DNA of 64,000 nucleotides from Vibrio atlanticus (GTDB lineage: Bacteria; Pseudomonadota; Gammaproteobacteria; Enterobacterales; Vibrionaceae). A model generated the notes under the pieces. The model made no database searches and had not been told where the DNA came from. It worked only from the letters and a program-made list of their open reading frames with translations. The DNA is taken from the NCBI RefSeq assembly GCF_024347315.1, contig NZ_AP025460.1, forward strand, positions 806,001 through 870,000, read 5' to 3'. Below, one piece after another: positions 1 to 9,897 of this stretch (its first letter is position 1; every line of letters starts with the position of its first letter). Both the position numbers and the translations under genes were made by a program.

Positions 1-3000
1 GAGCCCGTTGCAGAACTTATCGATGATGAGGGACAACAAGAGCACCCTTGGCAACCGATTTTGTGGCAAGCACTCTATGAGAAAACCTTGTCTCAAGGCC
101 AATCTAAATATCACCGTGGCAACTTGTATCACGACTTCATTGAAGCGCTAGCCAAGCAACAAGGTCAACTGCAACATCTGCCTAAACGCTTATTTGTGTT
201 TGGTATTTCTTCGTTGCCTCCTCGCTACATGGATGCATTGAAAGCGCTTGGCGAGCAGATTGATGTGCACTTGATGTTTACCAATCCGTGCCAACATTAC
301 TGGGGCGATATTCGCGATCGTAAATACTTGGCAAGAGTCGAAGCACAGCGCCGCAAGCAGTTTGCTTTGATTGATGGTTTACCTCAGCTTGAAGGCGAAG
401 CCTCACCATTGAAAGATGGCATTGAAGCTAATATTGAAGACGAACTGCATACCAGCCAAGCCGTGGGTAATAGTTTACTTGCGTCTATGGGGAAACTGGG
501 CAGAGATAACCTGTTTTTACTATCTCAATCAGACTGCGAAGAGCATGAGTTCTTTATTGATGTTGAGAGAGATAACCTATTGCATCAACTGCAAGCCGAT
601 ATTCTCCAGTTAGAAGAACATCAAGACGACCACATCTTAGATTCCAGTAACCATAAGCAGGTGGTTGAACTGGGTGATCGCTCGTTGACTGTACATGCTT
701 GTCATAGCCCAATGCGTGAGGTTGAAGTTCTTCATGACCAGCTATTGGCGATGTTTGATGCGGACCCGACACTGAAACCACGCGATATCATCGTGATGGT
801 GTCTGACATTAATGCTTATAGCCCAGCGATTCAGGCGGTATTTGGTAATGCTCCGGGTGAGCGTTATATCCCTTACTCGATCTCTGATAGAACCGCAGAC
901 CAAGAAAGCCCAATTCTGACCGCCTTCATGCAGTTGGTCGCGCTACCGAACACGCGCTGTTTAGCCTCTGAGTTGCTAGAGCTGTTAGAAATTCCTGCGA
1001 TGATGGCACGTTTTGGTATTGACGAGTTTCAATTCGAGCAAGCTAAGCAATGGGTTGAAGAAGCGGGTATCCGTTGGGGTGTTGATGCTTCAACGGCGAC
1101 AGAATTTGATCTACCTGCGACCGAGCAAAATACTTGGCTCTTTGGTATCCAGCGTATGTTGTTGGGCTATGCGATGTCGGATTCTGCGGGTTTATTTGAA
1201 ACTGAACACTCTCCGATTGCCGCTTATAACGAAGTTCAAGGCATTAACGCCGAACTTGCAGGTAAGTTAGCTCACTTTATCGATCGTATTGCCCAATACC
1301 GTCAACGCTTAACTGAGACTCAATCTATCGATATGTGGCGTGAAATCTTGCTGCAAATGATTGATGATTTCTTTGCGGTTGAACTGGAAGGCGAGGTGGT
1401 GCTCAAATCGATTCGTGATGCGCTTTCTCAACTGAATGAACAGCTTGATGATGCCTTGTACGAACAAGAACTGTCGCCAAGCATTATCTACCAGTACCTC
1501 AATAATAAGTTATCTGGCGCGCGCATTAGCCAGCGTTTCTTAGCTGGCCAAGTTAACTTTTGTACCTTGATGCCGATGCGTTCTATTCCGTTCAAAACCG
1601 TCTGTTTGTTAGGCATGAATGATGGTGTTTACCCTCGCTCAATGCCGCCAGAAGGTTTTGATCTAATGAACGGACGCACACGACCTGGCGATCGTTCTCG
1701 TCGTGATGATGACCGCTATCTATTCTTAGAGGCGATGCTGTCGGCGCAAGAGTGTTTGTACATCAGTTATGTTGGCCGCTCGATTCAAGATAATACTGAG
1801 CGAGTGCCGTCAGTATTGGTTTCAGAGTTGATTGAATACTGCCAGCAGAACTACTGCCTAAGTGAAGACCAAGCGTTGCCAAGCGATGATTCTGGTATCA
1901 ACCTGACTCAAGCGATCAGTTTTGAACACACCATGACACCGTTTAGCCCTGCTGCGTTTACTCAAGGTGATGCGAGCCATGTGCTGAGTTACGCCAAAGA
2001 GTGGCTTCCTGCGGCTAACCGTTCCGGTGAACGCAGTGGTGAATTCAATCGTGCATTGGATGATTATTTGTTGGGGGCGACGTACCCGTTAGAACTCGAC
2101 TTGGTTGAGTTACAGCGTTTTTGGCGTTTGCCAGTGCAGTACTTCTTTAATCGCCGCCTAAAAGTGGTATTTGAGCCGCCACTTCCTGTGATGGAAGACG
2201 ATGAGCCATTTGTACTTAATGGTTTAGAGAGCTTCCAGCTCAAAGATGCGTTGCTACAAGTGTTGCTGGATCACCCTGAAGGGGCGGATGAAGCGGTGCG
2301 ACTGTTTGTCTCTGAGCAAAAAGCACAAGGTCGATTACCTGTTGGCGCTTTTGGTGATATCGAATTTGAAACCAACCGCGTTCAAGCAGAAGACTTAGCC
2401 AAAGAGATTCGATTTGTGAGCGGATCACCGCAACAAGATCTCGAAGTGAATATCGAATTTGATGTGTTAGGCGAAGGTAAGCCTGTTCGCTTGATGGGTT
2501 GGTTAACTCAAAACTATCAATCAGGTCTAGTTCGTTTCCGTAGCGGCAAAATACGCTCTCAAGATTATTTGGCAGCGTGGGTTGATCATCTATGTTGTGC
2601 AGTGATGGGACACGGAAAGACGACCCATATTATTGGCTACGACAGAAAAGAGGGCGTGGTTCATCAAACGCTACAACCTATCGGCGATGCGCAGCAGGCG
2701 AAGAGTTTGCTGGCTGAATTAGTCCGACTGTTTTATCAAGGCATGACTGCACCATTGCCTTATTTCCCGAAAACCGCATTGGCTGGTGTTGAAGCGGGCT
2801 TTAGTCGTGGTAAGTGGGTCGATGACGAAGAAAAGTCGCTCAAGAAAATGGCCGATACCTTTAATGACAGCTTCGCCTTTACGGGTGAGGGGAGAGATAC
2901 TTACATCTCACGTATTTGGTCTAAATGGGACGATGAGTTGGCTGCTGAGTCACGGATGTATTCAACGCTTGTGTTACAGGCGGCAAGGTTGGCAGCTGCC

Positions 3001-3021
3001 GATCTGGAAGATCAGGAGTAA
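1..3021 (+). CDS. recC: RecC, exonuclease V gamma subunit (5' end outside window)
   Basis: The reading frame is open from the first base, so the true start lies upstream; 1006 residues are visible. RecC subunits are usually about 1120-1150 residues, so roughly 100-150 N-terminal residues are missing. RecC is the scaffold of the RecBCD helicase-nuclease: it splits the DNA duplex and reads the Chi sequence during double-strand break repair. The visible part carries the inactivated helicase-like folds of the family and no Walker A motif. The assignment rests on overall sequence character and on recB and recD following downstream. The stop codon is immediately followed by a GTG with AGGAG just upstream (see the next entry). 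Confidence 0.95.
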   Translation, partial: EPVAELIDDEGQQEHPWQPILWQALYEKTLSQGQSKYHRGNLYHDFIEALAKQQGQLQHLPKRLFVFGISSLPPRYMDALKALGEQIDVHLMFTNPCQHYWGDIRDRKYLARVEAQRRKQFALIDGLPQLEGEASPLKDGIEANIEDELHTSQAVGNSLLASMGKLGRDNLFLLSQSDCEEHEFFIDVERDNLLHQLQADILQLEEHQDDHILDSSNHKQVVELGDRSLTVHACHSPMREVEVLHDQLLAMFDADPTLKPRDIIVMVSDINAYSPAIQAVFGNAPGERYIPYSISDRTADQESPILTAFMQLVALPNTRCLASELLELLEIPAMMARFGIDEFQFEQAKQWVEEAGIRWGVDASTATEFDLPATEQNTWLFGIQRMLLGYAMSDSAGLFETEHSPIAAYNEVQGINAELAGKLAHFIDRIAQYRQRLTETQSIDMWREILLQMIDDFFAVELEGEVVLKSIRDALSQLNEQLDDALYEQELSPSIIYQYLNNKLSGARISQRFLAGQVNFCTLMPMRSIPFKTVCLLGMNDGVYPRSMPPEGFDLMNGRTRPGDRSRRDDDRYLFLEAMLSAQECLYISYVGRSIQDNTERVPSVLVSELIEYCQQNYCLSEDQALPSDDSGINLTQAISFEHTMTPFSPAAFTQGDASHVLSYAKEWLPAANRSGERSGEFNRALDDYLLGATYPLELDLVELQRFWRLPVQYFFNRRLKVVFEPPLPVMEDDEPFVLNGLESFQLKDALLQVLLDHPEGADEAVRLFVSEQKAQGRLPVGAFGDIEFETNRVQAEDLAKEIRFVSGSPQQDLEVNIEFDVLGEGKPVRLMGWLTQNYQSGLVRFRSGKIRSQDYLAAWVDHLCCAVMGHGKTTHIIGYDRKEGVVHQTLQPIGDAQQAKSLLAELVRLFYQGMTAPLPYFPKTALAGVEAGFSRGKWVDDEEKSLKKMADTFNDSFAFTGEGRDTYISRIWSKWDDELAAESRMYSTLVLQAARLAAADLEDQE

Positions 3022-3189
3022 GTGGCTGTGATCGGCAAGATCAATAGCGTGCGCGCGAAATTAATGAAAAACGAACGAGAGTCGCTGGTCAGCATTTGGG
3101 ATGCTTGCTTTCAAGGTGAAGGGAATCGAAGTGAAGGGAAGCAAGGTACAGGAAATAAAGTGGCCGCCAGTAAATCATTATTAGTGTAG
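3022..3189 (+). CDS. possible 55-residue small protein in the recC-recB spacer
   Basis: This frame follows the recC stop directly and in the same phase. It starts with GTG, and the AGGAG inside the last recC codons lies at a usable distance as a ribosome binding site. It runs 55 codons to TAG. The product would be polar, with the segment SIWDACFQGEGNRSEG and no recognisable domain. Base composition becomes purine-rich with a repeated GTGAAGGGAA-like motif, which speaks against selection on a protein. It could equally be decayed sequence or an untranslated spacer. I do not recognise it, and the call is weak. Confidence 0.2.
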   Translation: MAVIGKINSVRAKLMKNERESLVSIWDACFQGEGNRSEGKQGTGNKVAASKSLLV

Positions 3190-3448
3190 GGCGTTCGCTG
3201 TACGGCCACAGGTCAGAGGGACCATTATTCTGTGGTTCAAAGTAGGCAATGAGTATAAAACTCGAATCGCGCTCCTGAACTCGTGGGCGCATAGTAGCGA
3301 GGCGATCTGAATTGATCCGTGAGAGAGATCGCACTAACTATTAACAAATTAGCGTAGGACGTAAATTGAATGACGTTTTCCACGCTAGGTCACATTTATA
3401 GCAATAGTCACATTTTTAACAGACTCATCTATCAAAAGGCAGTAAGGC
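3190..3448 (+). other. non-coding remainder of the recC-recB spacer
   Basis: There is no convincing gene here. The minus-strand frame at 3089-3334 has no family resemblance and no good ribosome binding site. Around 3350-3385 an imperfect inverted repeat pairs GCGTAGGACGT with ACGTTTTCCACGC. AT-rich sequence follows and may hold a recB promoter. In E. coli ptrA lies between recC and recB; nothing like ptrA remains here. Confidence 0.4.
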
Positions 3449-6400
3449 ATGACGACCACAAGCAGTGTTCAGGTAATCGCTCCAAAAACACTCGATACCA
3501 TGACGTTTCCACTTCATGGCGCGCGTTTAATTGAAGCATCGGCGGGTACGGGTAAAACATTTACTATTGCTGGCTTGTATTTGCGCTTACTGCTGGGGCA
3601 CGGCACTGCTGCGCCGCAAGGTGATCTGACGGAAGCCACTCGACACCATGAGCCACTAACTGTAGACCAAATTCTAGTGGTGACCTTTACCGAAGCGGCT
3701 ACCGCTGAGCTGCGAGATCGTATCCGTGCTCGAATCCATGATGCACGGATTGCGTTTGCACGTGGGCAAAGTGACGACCCAGTGATTGCGCCTTTGTTAC
3801 AAGCCATCGATGATCATGCTGGCGCAGCTAAAACTCTGCTTAACGCTGAAAGACAAATGGATGAAGCAGCGGTCTACACCATTCACGGTTTCTGTCAGCG
3901 AATGTTGACTCAAAATGCCTTCGAGTCTGGAAGCCGCTTTGATAATGAATTTGTGACCGATGAAAGCCACCTAAAAGCACAAGTGGTTGCCGACTATTGG
4001 CGTAAACAGTTCTACCCATTGCCAATTCAATTAGCAGGTGAGGTTCGTAATATCTGGGGTTCTCCCGCTTCTCTATTGGCTGACGTAAATCGTTATCTGA
4101 CGGGTTCTCCACTAAAGCTAACCGTCGAAGCAATGTCGGGCGACCTGCAAACTCTGCACAATCAAAACCTAGATAAAGTGAAGCAACTTAAGGCGTTGTG
4201 GTGCGAATCCGAAGCGGACTTTTTGGCTTTGATTTCAGGTTCAGATGTGAACAAGCGTAGCTACACCAAGAAGTCTTTACCGACTTGGTTAGAAGCGGTC
4301 ACGGCATGGGCGCAGAGCGACACTCATGATTACCAGTTTCCAGATAAACTAGAGAAGTTCTCACAAGCCACGTTAATTGAAAAAACACCGAAAGGCACTG
4401 CACCTCAGCACGCCGTTTTCGAAGCGATTGAGGAGTTCTTAGACTCTCCTGCAGATCTGAAAGCTCCGTTATTGGCACATGCGATCACCCACTGTCGAAC
4501 CATGCTAGCCAAAGCCAAGCAGCAGAAGCAGTGGTTATCATTTGATGACTTGCTGACTCAGTTATCTGCGTCGATTGATGTGGATGAGCAATCATTGCTG
4601 GTGGAAAGAATTCGCACACTCTACCCGGTTGCGATGATCGATGAATTCCAAGATACCGATCCGCTGCAATACAGTATTTTTAGCCGAATCTATCTCGATA
4701 ACCCGCAATGTGGCTTGTTTATGATCGGTGACCCTAAGCAGGCTATTTATGGCTTCCGTGGCGCAGATATCTTTACCTATATCAAGGCGAGAAACCAAGT
4801 TAGTGCTCACTACACTTTGGGTACTAACTGGCGTTCAAGTGCCGATATGGTCAGTGCAGTAAACCAAGTGTTTATGAATTCGGACAGTCCGTTTATCTAC
4901 GATCAAGATATTCCATTCCTGCCTGTTGCTGCCAGTCCATCGGCTGATAAGCGCCAATGGGTGATGAAGGGAGAAACTCAACACGCACTGACTTTTTGGC
5001 TACAAGCTGCTGAAGACAAGCCATTACCGAAAGACGAATATCACAAGGCAATGGCTGAGGCGACGGCGAGTCAAATTCAAACCATTCTGACCGCTTCTCA
5101 AAACCAGCAAGCCTATTTTGATAACGGCAAAAAACAACATGCCGTGAATGCGGGTGATATTGCTGTTTTGGTTCGAACCGGTAGTGAAGGTCGCTTGATT
5201 AAGAACGCGTTGTCGGAACAAGGCATTGCGAGCGTGTATTTGTCGAACCGAGACAGTGTGTTCACCAGCTTGGTCGCACAAGATATTCAACGTTTGTTGC
5301 AGGCGGTGCTGACTCCTGAAAATGATCGTGCATTACGCGCCAGTTTAGCCTCAGAGTTGTTTGCTTTGGATGCCGCATCATTGGATGAACTCAATAACGA
5401 TGAAGTGGTTTGGGAAAACGTCGTTAACGAATTCCGAGAATATCGTAAGTTGTGGCTGCAACGTGGCGTATTACCCATGCTGCGTAGTGTGATCAGTAAA
5501 CGCCACCTCGCGGAACGCTTACTAGAAGAAGAAAATGGTGAGCGCTCACTCACTGATTTGATGCACATTGGCGAACTGTTGCAACAAGCTAGGCAGGAGC
5601 TCGACAGCGACTATGGCTTGTTACGTTGGCTAGCTGAAGCAATCTCAGATGCGCAAAATGGTTTAGGTGGCAGTGAAGACGACATTCAACGCCTTGAATC
5701 AGAGAGAAACTTGGTTCAAATCGTTACTATTCATAAATCGAAAGGCTTGGAATATGACTTAGTGTTTTTGCCGTTTGTCGCGAGTTACCGAGAAGCGAGT
5801 GAAGGTAAGTTCTACGATCACGATTCAGATACCACAGTGCTTGATATTACGGGTAGCGACAGTGCCTTAGCGCAAGCGGATAAAGAGCGATTGGCGGAAG
5901 ACTTACGTTTGATTTACGTGGCGCTTACTCGTGCCGTTTACGGTTGTTTCATTGGTATGGCACCGCTACGTAAAGGGCGCTCAACCAAAGAGCCGACCGG
6001 CGTTCACTTAAGTGCCATGGGCTACTTGGTTCAAAACGGACAAGAGCAAGGCATCGCTGAGTTACGTCAAGCTCTGTCAGCGATTGAGGGTAAGAATTCA
6101 AGCGTATTGCTGTCTGAAACGCCTACCGCTCACGAACAAGTTTTTGTGCAAACAGAGCAAGTGAGTGACGACTTACATGCTAGTGAACTGAAGGCTTCAA
6201 TCGACCGAGCTTGGCGTATCACCAGTTACTCGGGGCTTGTAAAACAAGGCAGTCACGGCGCGAGCCATGACGCGACCATTGAGGTCTCTGGCTTTGATAT
6301 TGACTCGGCTGATGAACAGGATGAGTCTGAGTTGATTGAACCTGAACGTTCTATCTTTACGTTCCCTCGTGGTGCTCGTCCGGGTACTTTCTTACACACC

Positions 6401-7123
6401 TTGTTTGAGGATGTTGAATTTACCGAGCCTGCAACCAGCGAACATAACACGCAAGTAATCACTCACTTATTAGAGTCGGAGCAATACGAACTAGAGTGGT
6501 TACCTGTGCTTCAACAACTGGTCGATACAGTGCTGAACACCGCGCTGGATGGTAAGAACTTAAAGCTAAGCGAGAAAGACTCAACGCAACGCTTAGTTGA
6601 GATGGAATTCTTACTACCGATCGAAGTGCTTGCCGCATCGGAATTGAATCAAACCATTCAGTATCATGACCCGTTGTCGGCTAAAGCGGGCGACCTAGGT
6701 TTCCAAACCGTGCAAGGCATGTTGAAAGGCTTCATCGATTTGGTGTTCGAGCACCAAGGTAAATACTATGTGCTCGACTGGAAATCGAACCATTTAGGTG
6801 ATGACGTTGCCGTTTACCATGGTGAAGCATTGAAATCGGCGATGGCAGACCACCGCTACGATCTGCAATATCAAATCTATGCATTGGCATTGCACCGCTT
6901 CTTACGCAGTCGAGTCGCGGATTACAGCTATGAGCAGCATTTTGGTGGGGTTTATTACTTGTTTTTAAGAGGAATGGACGGCCAATCTCAACAAGGTATT
7001 TTCTCGGCTAAACCTACATTGGCTTTGCTCGATGAAATGGATCAATTGATTGACGGTAAAGTGATAGACAGACGTTCAGCACAATTGAATGACAATGAAA
7101 CTGGACAGATGGGGCTTCTATAA
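3449..7123 (+). CDS. recB: RecB, exonuclease V beta subunit (helicase-nuclease)
   Basis: This 1224-residue UvrD/Rep-type superfamily 1 helicase has a C-terminal nuclease domain, and its length fits RecB. Walker A (SAGTGKT) lies at residues 31-37, and the helicase motif DEFQDTDPLQ follows in the first half. The nuclease motif LDWKSN places the metal-binding Asp at 1110 and the catalytic Lys at 1112, with the preceding GFIDLVF segment typical of the family. RecB moves 3'-5' and cuts both strands in RecBCD, working with recC upstream and recD downstream. The ATG follows AAGGCAGTAAGG. The stop codon shares one base with the recD start (TAATG), which implies translational coupling. Confidence 0.97.
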   Translation: MTTTSSVQVIAPKTLDTMTFPLHGARLIEASAGTGKTFTIAGLYLRLLLGHGTAAPQGDLTEATRHHEPLTVDQILVVTFTEAATAELRDRIRARIHDARIAFARGQSDDPVIAPLLQAIDDHAGAAKTLLNAERQMDEAAVYTIHGFCQRMLTQNAFESGSRFDNEFVTDESHLKAQVVADYWRKQFYPLPIQLAGEVRNIWGSPASLLADVNRYLTGSPLKLTVEAMSGDLQTLHNQNLDKVKQLKALWCESEADFLALISGSDVNKRSYTKKSLPTWLEAVTAWAQSDTHDYQFPDKLEKFSQATLIEKTPKGTAPQHAVFEAIEEFLDSPADLKAPLLAHAITHCRTMLAKAKQQKQWLSFDDLLTQLSASIDVDEQSLLVERIRTLYPVAMIDEFQDTDPLQYSIFSRIYLDNPQCGLFMIGDPKQAIYGFRGADIFTYIKARNQVSAHYTLGTNWRSSADMVSAVNQVFMNSDSPFIYDQDIPFLPVAASPSADKRQWVMKGETQHALTFWLQAAEDKPLPKDEYHKAMAEATASQIQTILTASQNQQAYFDNGKKQHAVNAGDIAVLVRTGSEGRLIKNALSEQGIASVYLSNRDSVFTSLVAQDIQRLLQAVLTPENDRALRASLASELFALDAASLDELNNDEVVWENVVNEFREYRKLWLQRGVLPMLRSVISKRHLAERLLEEENGERSLTDLMHIGELLQQARQELDSDYGLLRWLAEAISDAQNGLGGSEDDIQRLESERNLVQIVTIHKSKGLEYDLVFLPFVASYREASEGKFYDHDSDTTVLDITGSDSALAQADKERLAEDLRLIYVALTRAVYGCFIGMAPLRKGRSTKEPTGVHLSAMGYLVQNGQEQGIAELRQALSAIEGKNSSVLLSETPTAHEQVFVQTEQVSDDLHASELKASIDRAWRITSYSGLVKQGSHGASHDATIEVSGFDIDSADEQDESELIEPERSIFTFPRGARPGTFLHTLFEDVEFTEPATSEHNTQVITHLLESEQYELEWLPVLQQLVDTVLNTALDGKNLKLSEKDSTQRLVEMEFLLPIEVLAASELNQTIQYHDPLSAKAGDLGFQTVQGMLKGFIDLVFEHQGKYYVLDWKSNHLGDDVAVYHGEALKSAMADHRYDLQYQIYALALHRFLRSRVADYSYEQHFGGVYYLFLRGMDGQSQQGIFSAKPTLALLDEMDQLIDGKVIDRRSAQLNDNETGQMGLL

Positions 7124-9345
7124 TGACAACGACCACTAATACCAGCACAGAGACAGTGAACTCAGTTAAGCCTGTTTCCCTGCTCCCTGAGCAACTCATG
7201 GATGTATTAAAGTTCCTCGCTGATAAGGGCTCAATTCGTCAGCTGGATTATCAGTTTGCCCGTTTTATTGCTCAGCAAGCGACGAGTCATTCTCAAGAGG
7301 TCGGTTTTCTCGCTGGGGTGGTGAGCCATGAACTAGGCAAGGGGCATATTTGTACTCAGCTTATACAGCTACATACGGCAGACCTTGAGCAAACGGCAGA
7401 TCTAGCTCAGTTACTCGGTTTGTACGGTGAAACGGCACTGCAATTGAACCAAAAACTGTTGGGTATTGATTGGGTGACGGTACTTCAATCATCTAACCTA
7501 GTTGGAACAACGAATGACTGCGTTAAGCCGCTGATGTTTGATGGACAGCGTGTCTACTTACAACGCTATTGGAATTATGAAGTTGTGTTGGCTGAAACTC
7601 TAAACCGTTTAAGTAAGCCAGTAGAGTTCAATATTGAACAGAAGAAGGCACTGACTGAAACACTCAATCAGCTCTTTGCACGCAGTTATCATTTTCTGTT
7701 TAACGCCTTAGCGAAGGCTGAAGCAAACCAACAAACCTCTCAGGTATTACGTCAGCAGCTAGTGTGTGACCATCTAGATATTGTCGACGAACAGGCTTTG
7801 GATTGGGGTTCTATCGATCAAGCGATTGTGCAAGCTAAGCAAGTGACAGACTTAGATGTGTTGGACGGTCTGGTGCCGTTATCTGTCTGTTTAAATTGGC
7901 AAAAAGTCGCGGCAGCGGTGGCGTTAAGTCGTCGCTTCGCGGTGATTTCTGGTGGGCCGGGTACCGGTAAAACAACCACGGTAACTAAGTTGCTGTCGGC
8001 GATGGTCGAGCAATCACTCAGCCAAGGTAAAATACCGACGATCAAGTTGGTGGCTCCAACGGGTAAAGCGGCGGCGCGTTTAACTGAATCAATCGGTAAA
8101 GCGATTGAGCAACTGCCATTAGCACCTGAAGTAAAGGCCAACATACCGACTGAATCCAGCACTTTACATCGATTACTCGGCGCGATTCCTAATCGAGCGG
8201 AGTTTAGACACAACCGACGTAATCCACTTCATCTTGATATCTTGGTGGTGGATGAAGCATCGATGGTCGACTTATCCATGATGTATAAGCTGGTGGATGC
8301 TCTCCCTGAACACGCAAGGCTTATCTTGTTGGGTGATAAAGACCAACTCGCTTCTGTTGAAGCGGGCGCGGTGTTAGGTGATATCTGCTCGTTTAATTCA
8401 ACAGGCTACAGCACGGCGCAAGGTAACTTGATTGCGGAGATGACAGGTTTTGATGCGATAGCGAATACACAGCAGGCAAAAGCGGGAGCCGTTAATCCTC
8501 CGGCAATTGCTGATAGTTTGTGTATGCTGCAGAAGAGTTATCGTTTCGATGCGCGCTCTGGTATCGGGCAGTTAGCAAAAGCAATCAATAACGGCTCTGC
8601 GAATCAAGTCGACCAAGTGTTTGCCAAAGGGTTTGGCGATATTGAAAACCATCCCTTGTCGAGTGACAGCTATAACTTGATGCTACGTACTTTAGTTAAT
8701 GAATATGGTGCGTATCTGAACCGAATGAATGTGCCATTGGAAGAGCTAGAAACTCAAGAAGCGAGAGCGAAATCGGTTCTCGATTTGTTCAGCCAGTGTC
8801 GGTTGCTGTGTTCCATTCGCGAAGGTGACTTTGGTGTTAAAGGCCTCAACCACAGAATCGAAAGGGCACTTGCCGCAAGACGCTTGGTGAATCCGCACAA
8901 CGATGAATTGTGGTATCACGGGCGACCAGTAATGGTAACCCGCAATGATCATGGCTTAGGTTTATACAATGGTGATATTGGTATCTGTATGCTCGAAGCC
9001 GATTCAACGACTTTAGAGTCAAATAGTGCGAACTCCGCACCTCGACTGAAGGTGTATTTTGAGTTGCCTGATGGCAGTGTGAAAGCCGTACTACCAAGCC
9101 GAGTCCCCGATCATGAAACCGCTTATGCGATGACGATACACAAATCTCAAGGCAGTGAATTTGATCTGACTTTGATGATCTTACCGCCAGATTTCAGCCC
9201 TATTTTAACGCGAGAGCTTATCTATACCGGGATAACGCGTGCGAAGAAGCGATTGATGATGTTCAGCGATACAAACGTGTTGAAGCGTGGTATTAAGGTG
9301 AAAACAGAGCGAGTGAGTGGTTTGGGCAGCCGATTAACGAATTAG
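7123..9345 (+). CDS. recD: RecD, exonuclease V alpha subunit (5'-3' helicase)
   Basis: This 740-residue superfamily 1B helicase carries Walker A (GGPGTGKTTT) near residue 277, the Walker B segment VVDEASMVD, and the C-terminal motif AYAMTIHKSQGSEF with TGITRAKK at the end. RecD is the fast 5'-3' motor of RecBCD and keeps nuclease activity on until Chi is met. It is somewhat longer than the E. coli protein (608 residues), mostly through extra sequence in the N-terminal region and mid-protein. The start ATG overlaps the recB stop by one base. Confidence 0.97.
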   Translation: MTTTTNTSTETVNSVKPVSLLPEQLMDVLKFLADKGSIRQLDYQFARFIAQQATSHSQEVGFLAGVVSHELGKGHICTQLIQLHTADLEQTADLAQLLGLYGETALQLNQKLLGIDWVTVLQSSNLVGTTNDCVKPLMFDGQRVYLQRYWNYEVVLAETLNRLSKPVEFNIEQKKALTETLNQLFARSYHFLFNALAKAEANQQTSQVLRQQLVCDHLDIVDEQALDWGSIDQAIVQAKQVTDLDVLDGLVPLSVCLNWQKVAAAVALSRRFAVISGGPGTGKTTTVTKLLSAMVEQSLSQGKIPTIKLVAPTGKAAARLTESIGKAIEQLPLAPEVKANIPTESSTLHRLLGAIPNRAEFRHNRRNPLHLDILVVDEASMVDLSMMYKLVDALPEHARLILLGDKDQLASVEAGAVLGDICSFNSTGYSTAQGNLIAEMTGFDAIANTQQAKAGAVNPPAIADSLCMLQKSYRFDARSGIGQLAKAINNGSANQVDQVFAKGFGDIENHPLSSDSYNLMLRTLVNEYGAYLNRMNVPLEELETQEARAKSVLDLFSQCRLLCSIREGDFGVKGLNHRIERALAARRLVNPHNDELWYHGRPVMVTRNDHGLGLYNGDIGICMLEADSTTLESNSANSAPRLKVYFELPDGSVKAVLPSRVPDHETAYAMTIHKSQGSEFDLTLMILPPDFSPILTRELIYTGITRAKKRLMMFSDTNVLKRGIKVKTERVSGLGSRLTN

Positions 9346-9393
9346 TCGTTAATGGCAGTTGGGATAGGGCTTGAACTTAGAGCTAGATAAACA

Positions 9394-9419
9394 CAAAGCA
9401 ACCATCCCTGGTTGCTTTG
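9394..9419 (-). terminator. hairpin after the small minus-strand gene
   Basis: A perfect 10-bp stem (CAAAGCAACC / GGTTGCTTTG) with a 6-base loop. On the minus strand it is followed by TGTTTATC, so it fits best as the terminator of the gene ending at 9427. It may also stop recD transcripts. Confidence 0.6.
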
Positions 9420-9426
9420 AACGTTA

Positions 9427-9711
9427 TTAAGACTCTTTGCTTAAAAACGCTCGAGTAAACGATATGTGGTTTATCTTGTATTTTGCTTGGCAATTCAAAA
9501 TAAACTCTTTTAGATTCTCGCTCACAGGGAACACGCAGTGTACGTCTAACCCTTCTAAGAATTGGTTATCAGCCATATCCCAAAAACTTTGCAGCGAGTT
9601 ACAAACAATGGTTCTCATATCAATGTTGCTCTTTTTGCTGTTTATATCAACGTCTAACACATTGATGGTGTGCTGAGCGTTAACGGGTATAGCAATCCGT
9701 GCAGTGACCAC
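9427..9711 (-). CDS. small protein of unknown function (94 residues)
   Basis: I do not recognise a family. The frame starts with GTG and has no in-frame ATG before residue 32. It encodes a soluble 94-residue protein with a mixed strand/helix look (DMADNQFLEGLDVHCVFPVS in the middle), no signal peptide and no membrane segment. Two things support it being real: amino-acid composition is balanced, unlike the shadow frames nearby, and a strong hairpin sits directly after its stop on the same strand. Against it, the ribosome binding site is poor. It is convergent with recD and followed upstream by an AT-rich region. Confidence 0.45.
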   Translation of the reverse strand: MVTARIAIPVNAQHTINVLDVDINSKKSNIDMRTIVCNSLQSFWDMADNQFLEGLDVHCVFPVSENLKEFILNCQAKYKINHISFTRAFLSKES

Positions 9712-9897
9712 CTGAATGTCCTAGATTAAACATTGGGTGGTATTCCAATAAAAACGTTTGTTGGCATTCATAAAACGTGCAAATTCTATACAATTATTAA
9801 TGTGAATGAAAGCGCATACTTAATAAATCTCATATAGTAATCGATTACATTTGCAATTATTTTTCTATCAAATTGAGATTATGCTCCAAAACTTTAT
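9712..9897. other. AT-rich intergenic region
   Basis: It lies between the end of argA and the small unknown gene. It is very AT-rich and probably contains the promoter of the 94-residue gene. A small ATTGG/CCAAT inverted repeat sits near 9731-9748. No gene or strong terminator was seen. Confidence 0.3.

Noticed and set aside
3089..3334. 81-codon minus-strand frame in the recC-recB spacer
   Set aside because: No family resemblance, odd composition and no ribosome binding site; antisense to a better-placed frame.
3514..8213. Antisense frames of about 70-130 codons inside recB and recD
   Set aside because: They are shadows of strongly coding sense frames, and their composition is typical of reverse-strand reading.
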